64,000 nucleotides of DNA, taken from NCBI RefSeq assembly GCF_007655005.1, contig NZ_SZVW01000021.1, positions 109,276-173,275 on the forward strand. The letters run 5' to 3'. A program made the translations under genes and the position numbers. The notes below the pieces were generated by a model. It did not search any database. It was not told the origin of the DNA and saw only the letters and a program-made list of their open reading frames with translations. This stretch comes from Streptomyces tibetensis (lineage in GTDB: Bacteria > Actinomycetota > Actinomycetes > Streptomycetales > Streptomycetaceae). This document shows positions 15,391-24,082 of this stretch, piece by piece (the stretch's first letter is position 1; every line of letters starts with the position of its first letter).

Positions 15391-17015
15391 AGGACGGCGT
15401 GAACGGCGTCGCGCTCGGCGTCTTCATCTTCTTCTTCCTGGCCGTGACGGTCATGGGCTTCCTGGCCGCGCGCTGGCGCAAGGCCGAGAACGAGCAGAGC
15501 CTGGACGAATGGGGCCTGGGCGGCCGCTCGTTCGGCACCTGGATCACCTGGTTCCTGCTCGGCGGCGACCTGTACACGGCGTACACCTTCGTCGCCGTGC
15601 CGGCGGCGATCTACGCGGCGGGCGCGGCCGGCTTCTTCGCCGTGCCCTACACGATCCTGGTGTACCCGCTGATCTTCACCTTCCTGCCCCGTCTGTGGTC
15701 GGTCTCCCACAAGCACGGGTACGTCACGACGTCCGACTTCGTGCGCGGCCGCTTCGGCTCGAAGGGCCTGTCGCTGGCGGTGGCCGTGACGGGCATCCTG
15801 GCGACGATGCCGTACATCGCGCTCCAACTGGTCGGCATCCAGGCCGTGCTGGACGTCATGGGCGTCGGCGGCGGCGAGAACACCAACTGGTTCATCAAGG
15901 ACCTGCCGCTGCTGATCGCGTTCGGTGTGCTGGCGGCGTACACGTACTCCTCGGGTCTGCGTGCCCCCGCGCTCATCGCCTTCGTGAAGGACACGCTGAT
16001 CTACATCGTCATCGCGGTGGCGATCATCTACATCCCGATCAAGCTGGGCGGCTTCGACGAGATCTTCGCCAAGGCCGGTGAGGCGTACAGCCAGACCAAC
16101 CCGGCGACGGGCGCGCCGCGCGGTGCGCTGACACCGGCCGAGCCGGGCCAGTGGACGTACGCCACGCTGGCGCTGGGCTCCGCCCTGGCGCTCTTCATGT
16201 ACCCGCACTCGATCACGGCGACGCTGTCCTCGAAGAGCCGTGAGGTGATCCGCCGCAACACCACGATCCTGCCGCTGTACTCGCTGATGCTGGGTCTGCT
16301 GGCGCTGCTCGGGTTCATGGCGATCGCGGCCGGCATCAAGGTGCAGAACGGGCAGCTGGCGATCCCGCAGCTGTTCGAGACGATGTTCCCGGACTGGTTC
16401 GCGGGCGTGGCGTTCGCGGCGATCGGCATCGGCGCGCTGGTGCCCGCGGCCATCATGTCCATCGCGGCCGCGAATCTCTTCACCCGCAACATCTACAAGG
16501 ACTTCATCAAGCCGGACGCCACTCCGGCGCAGGAGACCAAGGTCTCCAAGCTGGTCTCCCTGCTGGTGAAGGTCGGCGCGCTGGCCTTCGTCCTCACCAT
16601 GGACAAGACGGTCGCCATCAACTTCCAGCTCCTGGGCGGCATCTGGATCCTGCAGACCTTCCCGGCCCTGGTCGGCGGCCTGTTCACCCGCTGGTTCCAC
16701 CGCTGGGCGCTGCTCGCCGGCTGGGCGGTCGGCATGATCTACGGCACGGTCGCCGCGTACGGCGTCGCCTCCCCGACCCAGAAGCACTTCGGCGGCTCGG
16801 CGAAGGAGATCCCGGGCATCGGGGAGATCGGCTACATCGGCCTCACGGCGTTCGTCCTGAACGTGGTGGTGACGGTGGTCGCGACCTTCGTCCTGAAGGC
16901 CCTGAAGGCCCCCGACGGCGTCGACGAGACCAAGCCCGAGGACTACACGGCGGACGCGGGCGACCCCGGCGTCCAGGTGGAACTCCCGCCTGCGACAGCA
17001 GGTACCTCGCACTAA
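15387..17015 (+). CDS. mctP: Monocarboxylate uptake permease MctP (solute:sodium symporter family)
   Basis: 542 residues starting at GTG 15387, with about 13 membrane spans and the SSF family fold. Typical elements are WGLGGRSFGTWITWFLLGGDLYTAYTF (spans 1-2), YVTTSDFVRGRFGSKGL and the IAAANLFTRNIYKDFI segment after span 9. MctP of Rhizobium imports lactate, pyruvate and related monocarboxylates. That specificity is inferred from the family and the DUF3311 partner. A long hairpin at 17064-17104 follows. Confidence 0.85.
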   Translation: MKDGVNGVALGVFIFFFLAVTVMGFLAARWRKAENEQSLDEWGLGGRSFGTWITWFLLGGDLYTAYTFVAVPAAIYAAGAAGFFAVPYTILVYPLIFTFLPRLWSVSHKHGYVTTSDFVRGRFGSKGLSLAVAVTGILATMPYIALQLVGIQAVLDVMGVGGGENTNWFIKDLPLLIAFGVLAAYTYSSGLRAPALIAFVKDTLIYIVIAVAIIYIPIKLGGFDEIFAKAGEAYSQTNPATGAPRGALTPAEPGQWTYATLALGSALALFMYPHSITATLSSKSREVIRRNTTILPLYSLMLGLLALLGFMAIAAGIKVQNGQLAIPQLFETMFPDWFAGVAFAAIGIGALVPAAIMSIAAANLFTRNIYKDFIKPDATPAQETKVSKLVSLLVKVGALAFVLTMDKTVAINFQLLGGIWILQTFPALVGGLFTRWFHRWALLAGWAVGMIYGTVAAYGVASPTQKHFGGSAKEIPGIGEIGYIGLTAFVLNVVVTVVATFVLKALKAPDGVDETKPEDYTADAGDPGVQVELPPATAGTSH

Positions 17016-17022
17016 GGGCCTT

Positions 17023-17047
17023 CAGGGGCGCGGGGAACTGCGCGAGC
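17023..17047. repeat. Intergenic repeat copy (CAGGGGCGCGGGG family)
   Basis: These 25 bases beginning CAGGGGCGCGGGGAACTG are repeated exactly at 61303-61327 and partly at 40151-40163. All copies lie just after gene ends. Elements of this kind recur in Streptomyces intergenic DNA. Confidence 0.75.
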
Positions 17048-17063
17048 AACCACACACAACCGG

Positions 17064-17104
17064 CAGCGGGCCACCGAGGAGCAAGCACCCTCGGCGGCCC
17101 GCTG
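17064..17104. terminator. Hairpin terminator after mctP
   Basis: CAGCGGGCCACCGAGG pairs with CCTCGGCGGCCCGCTG (one mismatch) around a short loop. It ends 17 bases before the GNAT start, so it separates the two transcripts. Confidence 0.8.
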
Positions 17105-17121
17105 TCGTGCACACTCACGCC

Positions 17122-17628
17122 ATGGACATCCTGATCCGCCCCGTCGAACCCACCGAATACGACGACCTCGGCACCATCACCGCCCAGGCCTACCTTCAGG
17201 ACAACCTCCTCGACTTCGGCGAGGGCGACGAGTACCTGCGCGTGCTGAGAGACGTCGCCGGACGGGCCGCCGCCGCCGAGGTCCTGGCCGCGCTCAGGGA
17301 CGGTCGCGTGCTCGGCGGCGTCACCTTCGTCCCGTCCGGCGGCCCCATGGCCGACATAGCCGGCCCCAACGAGGCCGAGATCCGCATGCTCGCCGTCTCC
17401 CACGCGGCGCGCGGACAGGGGGTCGGCGAGGCCCTGGTCCGCTCCTGCCTCGCCCGGGCCCGGGCCACGCCGGGCTGCCGGAGCGTCGTGCTGTCGACCC
17501 AGCGCACCATGCACGCGGCCCACCGCATCTACGAACGGCTGGGCTTCCTCCGCACGCCCGAGCGCGACTGGAACCCCATCCCGGAGCGGACGGACATCAC
17601 TCTTCTCACCTATGAGTTGACGCTCTGA
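17122..17628 (+). CDS. GNAT-family N-acetyltransferase
   Basis: 168 residues from the ATG at 17122 (MDILIRPVEPTEYDDLGTI); a GTG at 17107 would add 5 residues. Acetyl-CoA-binding motif A is clear: EIRMLAVSHAARGQGVGEALVRSCL (V/I-x3-RGxGxG/A), followed by VVLSTQRTMHAAHRIYERLGF. The substrate is unknown. It sits between the mctP terminator and the nrdA riboswitch and looks monocistronic. Confidence 0.85.
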   Translation: MDILIRPVEPTEYDDLGTITAQAYLQDNLLDFGEGDEYLRVLRDVAGRAAAAEVLAALRDGRVLGGVTFVPSGGPMADIAGPNEAEIRMLAVSHAARGQGVGEALVRSCLARARATPGCRSVVLSTQRTMHAAHRIYERLGFLRTPERDWNPIPERTDITLLTYELTL

Positions 17629-17637
17629 AACCAGCGC

Positions 17638-17684
17638 GACACAACATCTGGGGGTGCCATCCGAACCCGGCACAAGATGTATGC
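17638..17684. promoter_or_regulatory. Tandem NrdR-like boxes
   Basis: GACACAACATCTGGGG (17638-17653) and GGCACAAGATGTATGC (17669-17684) share CACAASATST and are exactly 31 bases apart, three helical turns. That is the arrangement expected for NrdR, the ATP/dATP-sensing repressor of ribonucleotide reductase genes. Confidence 0.65.
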
Positions 17685-17826
17685 TCATGCTCGCTGTCGC
17701 CGCAGGGGAATCCGGTGCGAATCCGGAACTGTCCCGCAACGGTGTACTTGTGCATGTCTGTTCCCGGAACCCTCCGTTCCCGGAACCGCCCCGCACAGGA
17801 GTCAGTCCGAGGACCTGCCGACAGCG
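17681..17826 (+). ncRNA. Cobalamin (adenosylcobalamin) riboswitch of nrdA
   Basis: The conserved core is present: GGGGAATCCGGTGCGAATCC, then the GAACTGTCCCGCAACGGTG segment, and the 3' B12 box AGTCAGTCCGAGGACCTGCC. The closing helix GCTGTCG (17693-17699) pairs with CGACAGC (17819-17825). Coenzyme B12 is known to switch off the Streptomyces class Ia nrdABS operon by this mechanism, so that the B12-dependent class II enzyme is used when B12 is present. A following hairpin could be the expression platform. Confidence 0.92.
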
Positions 17827-17961
17827 CGCCCGGCCACCCGGCCGGTGTGCCCTGACGTCCGGGCCTCGTGGAATGGGCCGGTGGACGCGACGCCGCGTGC
17901 GCTCGTGTGCTGCCCCCCTGCCCTCGACGAGGCCCCCGTGCCGAGCGAGGGAGAGCCCCAC

Positions 17962-20313
17962 GTGACCATCGCGCCAGCCGAACCGGTCTCAGCCGCCGAA
18001 GAAGAGCACGACACCCCCGGTGCCGCGCTGCTGCGGACCCTGACCGAGCTGACCGCCGACCTCCCCGACGCCGATCCCGGCCGGGTCGCCGCCGCCGCGT
18101 TGCGCGGCCGGTCCGCGCAGGCGGACGAGCGGGAGTTGCGGGAGCTGGCGACGGAGGCCGCGGCCGGTCTGATCTCCGAGGACCCCGCCTACTCCCGGCT
18201 GGCCGCCCGGCTGCTGACCATCGGCATCCGCGAAGAGGCCGCCTCCCAGGGCGTCACGTCCTTCACCGAGTCCGTCGCGGTCGGCCACCGCGAGGGCCTC
18301 ATCGCCGACCGGACCGCCGAGTTCGTGCGCGTCCACGCCGCCCGTCTCGACGCGCTGATCGACCGGGAGGCCGACGACCGCTTCGGATACTTCGGCCTGC
18401 GCACGCTGCACAGCCGTTACCTGCTGCGGCACCCGCACACCCGCAAGGTTGTGGAGACGCCCCAGCACTTCATGCTGCGGGTGGCGAGCGGCCTCGCCGA
18501 GGACGACACCACGCGCGCGCTGGACGAGGTCGCGGCGCTCTACGGGCTCATGAGCCGCCTCGACTACCTCCCCTCCTCCCCCACCCTGTTCAACTCCGGC
18601 ACCCGGCACCCCCAGATGTCGTCCTGCTACCTCCTCGACTCCCCCAAGGACGAGCTGGACTCGATCTACGACCGCTACCACCAGGTGGCCCGGCTGTCGA
18701 AGCACGCCGGCGGCATCGGACTCGCCTACTCCCGCATCCGGGCCCGCGGTTCACTGATCCGCGGCACCAACGGCCACTCCAACGGCATCGTCCCGTTCCT
18801 GAAGACCCTGGACGCCTCGGTCGCCGCCGTGAACCAGGGCGGCCGGCGCAAGGGCGCGGCCGCGGTCTACCTGGAGACCTGGCACTCCGACATCGAGGAG
18901 TTCCTGGAGCTGCGGGACAACACCGGCGAGGACGCCCGCCGCACGCACAACCTGAACCTGGCGCACTGGGTGCCGGACGAGTTCATGCGGCGCGTGAACG
19001 CCGACGCCGACTGGTCGCTGTTCTCCCCCTCGGACGTGCCCGAACTGGTCGACCTGTGGGGCGAGGAGTTCGACACCGCGTACCGGGCGGCCGAGGCCAA
19101 GGGCCTCGCGAAGAAGACCCTGCCGGCCCGCGAGCTGTACGGCCGCATGATGCGCACCCTGGCGCAGACCGGCAACGGCTGGATGACCTTCAAGGACGCC
19201 GCCAACCGCACCGCCAACCAGACGGCCGAGCCGGGCCACGTCGTGCACTCCTCCAACCTCTGCACGGAGATCCTGGAGGTCACCAGCGACGGGGAGACGG
19301 CGGTCTGCAACCTCGGATCGGTGAACCTCGGCGCGTTCGTGGCCGACGGCGGCATGGACTGGGAGCGGCTGGACGAGACCGTCCGCACGGCCGTCACGTT
19401 CCTCGACCGGGTCGTGGACATCAACTTCTACCCGACCGAGCAGGCGGGCCGCTCCAACGCCCGCTGGCGTCCGGTCGGCCTCGGCGCGATGGGCCTGCAG
19501 GACGTCTTCTTCAAGCTGCGCCTGCCGTTCGACTCGCCCGAGGCCAAGGCCCTGTCCACGCGCATCGCCGAACGCATCATGCTCGCCGCGTACGAGGCCT
19601 CCGCCGACCTCGCCGAGCGCAACGGGCCGCTGCCCGCCTGGGAGAAGACCCGTACGGCCCGGGGCGTGCTGCACCCCGACCACTACGACGTCGAGCTCAC
19701 CTGGCCGCAGCGCTGGGCGGCCCTGCGCGAGCGCGTCGCCACGACCGGCATGCGCAACTCGCTGCTCCTCGCCATCGCCCCCACCGCCACGATCGCCTCC
19801 ATCGCGGGCGTGTACGAGTGCATCGAGCCGCAGGTGTCCAACCTGTTCAAGCGCGAGACGCTGTCGGGCGAGTTCCTCCAGGTCAACTCCTACCTGGTGG
19901 ACGAGCTGAAGCGGCTCGGCGTGTGGGACGCCCGCAGCCGTGAGGCCCTGCGCGAGGCCAGCGGCTCGGTGCAGGACTTCGCCTGGATCCCCGAGGACGT
20001 CCGCGCCCTCTACCGCACGGCGTGGGAGATCCCCCAGCGCGGCCTGATCGACATGGCGGCGGCCAGGACCCCGTTCCTGGACCAGTCCCAGTCCCTGAAC
20101 CTCTTCCTGGAGACGCCGACCATCGGCAAGCTCTCCTCGATGTACGCCTACGCCTGGAAGTCCGGGCTGAAGACGACGTACTACCTGCGCTCGCGCCCGG
20201 CGACCCGCATCGCCCGCGCCGCACAGGCCACCGTCCCCGCGCAGGCCACCCCCGACCCCGAAGCGGTCGCCTGCTCCCTGGAAAACCCCGAGTCCTGCGA
20301 AGCCTGCCAGTAA
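17962..20313 (+). CDS. nrdA: Class Ia ribonucleoside-diphosphate reductase large subunit NrdA
   Basis: 783 residues from GTG at 17962, preceded by GAGGGAGAG. It reduces NDPs to dNDPs with NrdB. Seen: the N-terminal ribonucleotide reductase domain, the barrel with SSNLCTEILEVTSDGETAVCNLGSVNLG (active-site Asn/Cys/Glu), APTATIASIAGVYECIEP, and tyrosines near the C-terminus (YAYAWKSGLKTTYYLRSR) for radical transfer. The C-terminal redox tail is CSLENPESCEACQ. I see no N-terminal ATP-cone: the first 100 residues lack the usual V-x-KRDG start, so dATP inhibition at that site may be absent. It is controlled by the upstream riboswitch and NrdR boxes. Confidence 0.93.
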   Translation: MTIAPAEPVSAAEEEHDTPGAALLRTLTELTADLPDADPGRVAAAALRGRSAQADERELRELATEAAAGLISEDPAYSRLAARLLTIGIREEAASQGVTSFTESVAVGHREGLIADRTAEFVRVHAARLDALIDREADDRFGYFGLRTLHSRYLLRHPHTRKVVETPQHFMLRVASGLAEDDTTRALDEVAALYGLMSRLDYLPSSPTLFNSGTRHPQMSSCYLLDSPKDELDSIYDRYHQVARLSKHAGGIGLAYSRIRARGSLIRGTNGHSNGIVPFLKTLDASVAAVNQGGRRKGAAAVYLETWHSDIEEFLELRDNTGEDARRTHNLNLAHWVPDEFMRRVNADADWSLFSPSDVPELVDLWGEEFDTAYRAAEAKGLAKKTLPARELYGRMMRTLAQTGNGWMTFKDAANRTANQTAEPGHVVHSSNLCTEILEVTSDGETAVCNLGSVNLGAFVADGGMDWERLDETVRTAVTFLDRVVDINFYPTEQAGRSNARWRPVGLGAMGLQDVFFKLRLPFDSPEAKALSTRIAERIMLAAYEASADLAERNGPLPAWEKTRTARGVLHPDHYDVELTWPQRWAALRERVATTGMRNSLLLAIAPTATIASIAGVYECIEPQVSNLFKRETLSGEFLQVNSYLVDELKRLGVWDARSREALREASGSVQDFAWIPEDVRALYRTAWEIPQRGLIDMAAARTPFLDQSQSLNLFLETPTIGKLSSMYAYAWKSGLKTTYYLRSRPATRIARAAQATVPAQATPDPEAVACSLENPESCEACQ

Positions 20314-20370
20314 TTCCCACCCGCCACCCGACCGCCACCCCCTGGAGGACGGCGCTTCGCGCCGACTGTC

Positions 20371-21375
20371 ATGACCCAGAACCTTCTCGACCCCGGCTTC
20401 GAGCTCACCCTGCGCCCCATGCGGTACCCGGACTTCTACGAGCGCTACCGGGACGCCATCAAGAACACCTGGACCGTGGAGGAGGTCGACCTCCATTCGG
20501 ACGTCGCCGACCTGGCCAAGCTGTCACCGGCGGAGCAGCACCTGATCGGCCGGCTGGTCGCGTTCTTCGCAACGGGCGACTCGATCGTCGCCAACAACCT
20601 GGTGCTGACGCTGTACAAGCACATCAACTCCCCCGAGGCGCGGCTGTACCTGAGCCGTCAGCTCTTCGAGGAGGCCGTGCACGTCCAGTTCTATCTGACG
20701 CTGCTCGACACGTATCTGCCCGACCCGGAGGACCGCACTGCGGCCTTCGCGGCCGTGGAGAACATCCCGTCCATCCGCGAGAAGGCCTCGTTCTGCTTCA
20801 AGTGGATGGACTCGGTGGAGAAGCTGGACCGGCTGGAGACGCAGGCGGACCGCCGCCGCTTCCTGCTCAACCTGATCTGCTTCGCCGCGTGCATCGAGGG
20901 CCTGTTCTTCTACGGCGCCTTCGCCTACGTCTACTGGTTCCGCAGCCGGGGCCTGCTGCACGGCCTGGCCACCGGCACCAACTGGGTCTTCCGCGACGAG
21001 ACGATGCACATGTCCTTCGCCTTCGACGTGGTCGACACCGTCCGCAAGGAGGAGCCGGAGCTCTTCGACGACCGGCTCCAGCAGGAGGTGGCGGACATGC
21101 TCCGGGAGGCCGTCGAGGCCGAGCTGCAGTTCGCACGCGACCTGTGCGGTGACGGTCTCCCGGGCATGAACACCGAGTCGATGCGGCAGTACCTGGAGTG
21201 CGTGGCGGACCAGCGGCTGACCCGCCTCGGCTTCGCTCCGGTGTACGGCTCCGAGAACCCCTTCTCCTTCATGGAGCTCCAGGGGGTTCAGGAGCTGACC
21301 AACTTCTTCGAGCGGCGGCCCTCGGCGTACCAGGTGGCGGTGGAGGGCACCGTCGACCTGGACGAGGACTTCTGA
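20371..21375 (+). CDS. nrdB: Class Ia ribonucleotide reductase small subunit NrdB
   Basis: 334 residues, ferritin-like. Iron-ligand motifs are LFEEAVHVQFYLTLLD (Glu, His, with the radical Tyr four residues after the His), CFAACIEGLFFYGAF (Glu) and RDETMHMSF (Glu and His). The acidic C-terminus DLDEDF is the tail that docks to NrdA. It houses the diferric-tyrosyl radical needed by NrdA. It lies 57 bases after nrdA, in the same transcript. Confidence 0.93.
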   Translation: MTQNLLDPGFELTLRPMRYPDFYERYRDAIKNTWTVEEVDLHSDVADLAKLSPAEQHLIGRLVAFFATGDSIVANNLVLTLYKHINSPEARLYLSRQLFEEAVHVQFYLTLLDTYLPDPEDRTAAFAAVENIPSIREKASFCFKWMDSVEKLDRLETQADRRRFLLNLICFAACIEGLFFYGAFAYVYWFRSRGLLHGLATGTNWVFRDETMHMSFAFDVVDTVRKEEPELFDDRLQQEVADMLREAVEAELQFARDLCGDGLPGMNTESMRQYLECVADQRLTRLGFAPVYGSENPFSFMELQGVQELTNFFERRPSAYQVAVEGTVDLDEDF

Positions 21376-21530
21376 GCCGGCACCTCTTCGCGGGCCTCCT
21401 GGGCCTCCCTGATCTGACGGTCGATGCGCCTCTCGCGCACCAGGCCGATCACGGACGGGAGGATCAGGAGGACCAGGATCCCGAAGGTGGCGGCCAGTCC
21501 GATCAGCGCTTCCATCTGGTTCGTGTTCAT
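21288..21530 (-). CDS. Small single-span membrane protein, antisense-overlapping nrdB
   Basis: 80 residues from the ATG at 21530 (a further ATG at 21539). One strong membrane span (LIGLAATFGILVLLILPSVIGLV) is followed by a basic/acidic amphipathic stretch (RERRIDRQIREAQEAREE). It overlaps the last 88 bases of nrdB on the opposite strand, which weakens the case, but the membrane half lies in free DNA and has good codon bias. No clear ribosome binding site is seen. Function unknown. Confidence 0.5.
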   Translation of the reverse strand: MNTNQMEALIGLAATFGILVLLILPSVIGLVRERRIDRQIREAQEAREEVPAQKSSSRSTVPSTATWYAEGRRSKKLVSS

Positions 21531-21623
21531 GGACACCACTGTCGCGCTGATGACTCCTTACCGTCAGTGGCAGTACTGCCGTAGACCCTCGAATTACTGC
21601 CAAGGGCGAGGCACACTGGACGC

Positions 21624-22586
21624 ATGCTGCAGAACGTGGCCGTCGCCCTCCTCGACGGCGTGAATCCCTTCGAACTGGGTGTGGTGTGCGAAGTCTTCGG
21701 CACCGACCGGAGCGACGAGGGCCTGCCGGTGTACGACTTCGCCGTGGCCTCGGCCGAGGGCCCGGTGCTGCGGATGAACTCGGGCTTCTCGCTCCAGGCC
21801 GAGCACGGCCTGGAGCGGCTGGAGACGGCCGACCTGATCGCCGTGCCGGCCGGGCAGAGCTACGCGCACCGGGACTTCCCGCCGGAACTGCTGGACGCCC
21901 TGCGCCGCGCGGTCGACCGCGGCGCCCGAGTGCTGAGCGTCTGCTCCGGCGTCTTCGTGCTGGCCGCGGCCGGGCTGCTGGACGGCCGCCGCTGTGCCAC
22001 GCACTGGAAACACGCCCAGGAACTCGCCCGGCAGTACCCGCGCGTGGTCGTGGAGCAGGACGTGCTCTACGTCGACGAGGACCCCGTGATCACCTCCGCC
22101 GGCACGGCAGCCGGCATCGACGCCTGCCTCCACCTGGTGCGCAAGGAGCAGGGCACCGAGGTAGCCAACAAGATCGCCCGGCGGATGGTGGTGCCGCCGC
22201 ACCGCGACGGCGGCCAGGCCCAGTACATCGAGCGCCCACTGCCGCTCCCCGAGGCCGACACGATCGGTGAGGTGCTGACGTGGATGGAGCGGCACCTGGA
22301 CGAGGAGGTCACCGTCGAGCAGCTGGCCACCCGCGCCCACATGTCCCCGCGCACCTTCGCCCGCCGCTTCCAGCAGGAGACGGGTACGACTCCGTACCGC
22401 TGGGTGCTGCGCCAGCGTGTGCTGCTGGCCCAGCGGCTGCTGGAGGCGACGGACGAGACCATGGACGCGATCGCCGGCCGAACGGGGTTCGGCAACGCGG
22501 CCACGCTGCGCCACCACTTCGTCCGGGCGATCGGGACCACGCCGAACGCCTACCGGCGCACATTCAGAGGCCCCGAAGCGGCCTGA
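21624..22586 (+). CDS. nrdS: AraC-family regulator NrdS (DJ-1/PfpI domain plus HTH)
   Basis: 320 residues. The N-terminal DJ-1/PfpI (GATase1-like) domain has the nucleophile-elbow cysteine in VLSVCSGVFVLAAAGLL, and the C-terminal AraC domain has two helix-turn-helix motifs (TVEQLATRAHMSPRTFARRFQ and IAGRTGFGNAATLRHHFVRA). In Streptomyces nrdS is the third gene of the riboswitch-controlled nrdABS operon. Its targets are not known. A gap of about 250 bases from nrdB, partly occupied by the opposite-strand small gene, leaves room for its own promoter. Confidence 0.88.
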   Translation: MLQNVAVALLDGVNPFELGVVCEVFGTDRSDEGLPVYDFAVASAEGPVLRMNSGFSLQAEHGLERLETADLIAVPAGQSYAHRDFPPELLDALRRAVDRGARVLSVCSGVFVLAAAGLLDGRRCATHWKHAQELARQYPRVVVEQDVLYVDEDPVITSAGTAAGIDACLHLVRKEQGTEVANKIARRMVVPPHRDGGQAQYIERPLPLPEADTIGEVLTWMERHLDEEVTVEQLATRAHMSPRTFARRFQQETGTTPYRWVLRQRVLLAQRLLEATDETMDAIAGRTGFGNAATLRHHFVRAIGTTPNAYRRTFRGPEAA

Positions 22587-22599
22587 GGCACGGCTTCGG

Positions 22600-23970
22600 T
22601 CACCGCGCGACCGGCCGCACCAGCAGGTCGTGCGGCCGGAGCGTGATCCCCACCCGTGCGTCGTCCTTCGACCCCGCCACCTGCTCGAAGCGGTATCTGG
22701 TGGCCAGCGCCGCCGTGATCAGCGTCAGCATGGCCATCGAGAAGTGGTCACTCGGGCACTTGCGGTTGCCGACGCTGAAGGGGCTCATGGCGTGCTTCGG
22801 GATGTCCTTGACCCGGTCCGGAAGCCACCGGTCCGGGTCGAACTCCAGGTTTCGCTCGTACGACTTCGGGTCGCGCTGGATCGCGAAGGGGCTGTAGATG
22901 ATGTCCGCCCCGGACGGAATACGGTATCCACCGAGTTCCGTGTCCCGCACCGCCCGGCGCGTCAGAATCCACACGGCGGGCCTCAAACGTATGCACTCGA
23001 CCACGACATTGTTGGTGTGCCTGAGTCCTCGGACGTCCTCGAATGCCACCGGCCTCCCACCGGTGACGGCTTGCACTTCGTCGCGCACCCGGTCGGCGTG
23101 TTCCGGGTGCTCCGCGAGCATATGCAACAGCCACATGATCGTGGAGGCGATGGTTTCGCTGCCGGGGGTGAGGATCGCGACGACCTGATCGTGGATCTCC
23201 TGTTCCCCGATCGGGTCGCCATTGTCGTCCTTCGCCTCCAGCAATGCCGTCAGCAAATCGTCCGGCTTTTGACCGGATGCCCTGCGCTCGGCGACGATCT
23301 CGTCGACCAGGAGATGCAAATCGGCCAATGCCCGGTTGAATTCGCGGTTGGCCGGAAGCGGCAGGTTGTAGAGCGGCCCGAGCGGGACCACCATCCGCCG
23401 GTACATTCCCCGGAAGACGGTGGCGAGGGCGACGCACAGCCGCTCGGCCCGCTCGTCCATGTACTCGCCGCGCAGCAGGCAGCGAGCCGCCACGCGCACG
23501 GCCACCCGGAAGGACTCGGAGGTGCAGTCGATCGTCTCGCCGGGCTTCCAGCGCTCGGTGAGCGCGTGGGCCTCCTCCTCCATGATCGGGCCGTAGGCGG
23601 GGATGGCGTCGAGCCGGAAGGCGGGCTGGATGGTGCGCCGCTGGCGCCGGTGCCGCGGGCCGTTCGCCGTGGCCACACCCTCCTTGCCGAGCAGGCCTTC
23701 CAGGGACTCCCACAGCGGCCCGGCGATGATGAAGTCGTTGCTCAGTGCCAGGGCGCCGGTCAGGGCCGGGGTGGTGACCGCGTACACCGTCTTCGGTCCG
23801 AGCTTCAGCCGCACGACCTCGCCGTGGTCGCGCAGCCGGGACATGAACGCCAGCGGGTCGCGCGCCAGCTTCCAACCGTGCCCGAGAACCGGGACGCCGC
23901 CGCCCGCCCGGGGCGGCTCCCGCAGCTCCACGGCCGGCGGGGTTTCGGGCTTCACAGACTCGACGGTCAT
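22600..23970 (-). CDS. Cytochrome P450 CYP170A1-type, albaflavenone synthase
   Basis: 456 residues. The heme-binding loop is FSVGNRKCPSD with Cys405 as thiolate ligand, the ExxR helix is ECIRLRP, and the I-helix has TPGSETIAST. It oxidises epi-isozizaene twice to albaflavenone (family knowledge for CYP170A1). The acidic DDNGD segment (about residue 250) corresponds to the metal-binding motif reported for the moonlighting terpene synthase site of CYP170A1. The start at 23970 (MTVESVKPE) lies in one copy of a 66-base duplication. The other copy carries an identical ATG at 24036 whose frame stops after 20 codons. Coupled to the upstream terpene synthase. Confidence 0.92.
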   Translation of the reverse strand: MTVESVKPETPPAVELREPPRAGGGVPVLGHGWKLARDPLAFMSRLRDHGEVVRLKLGPKTVYAVTTPALTGALALSNDFIIAGPLWESLEGLLGKEGVATANGPRHRRQRRTIQPAFRLDAIPAYGPIMEEEAHALTERWKPGETIDCTSESFRVAVRVAARCLLRGEYMDERAERLCVALATVFRGMYRRMVVPLGPLYNLPLPANREFNRALADLHLLVDEIVAERRASGQKPDDLLTALLEAKDDNGDPIGEQEIHDQVVAILTPGSETIASTIMWLLHMLAEHPEHADRVRDEVQAVTGGRPVAFEDVRGLRHTNNVVVECIRLRPAVWILTRRAVRDTELGGYRIPSGADIIYSPFAIQRDPKSYERNLEFDPDRWLPDRVKDIPKHAMSPFSVGNRKCPSDHFSMAMLTLITAALATRYRFEQVAGSKDDARVGITLRPHDLLVRPVAR

Positions 23971-24082
23971 TTCTCACCTGCCGCTTCGTTGTCGACGTAC
24001 GGGGGCGTGGACCGGTTTCACAGACTCGACGGTCATTTCTCACCTGCCGCTTCGTTGTCGACGTACGGGGGCGTGGACCGGT
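23951..24082. repeat. Perfect 66-base tandem duplication at the terpene synthase-P450 junction
   Basis: 23951-24016 and 24017-24082 are identical over 66 bases. Each copy holds the last codons of the synthase, its TGA, and the overlapping ATG of the P450. The synthase ends in the outer copy (stop 24033-24035), and the P450 frame used is that of the inner copy. Confidence 0.95.

Larger units (their letters stand above)
17629..17961. other. Control region of the nrdABS operon
   Basis: These 333 bases hold two NrdR-like boxes 31 bases apart and a cobalamin riboswitch, followed by a GC-rich hairpin (CCGGC-CACC-CGGCCGG, about 17828-17845). The open reading frame running through it is not coding. 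Confidence 0.85.

Noticed and set aside
17677..17961. N-terminal extension of NrdA
   Set aside because: The extra 95 residues come from translating the cobalamin riboswitch.
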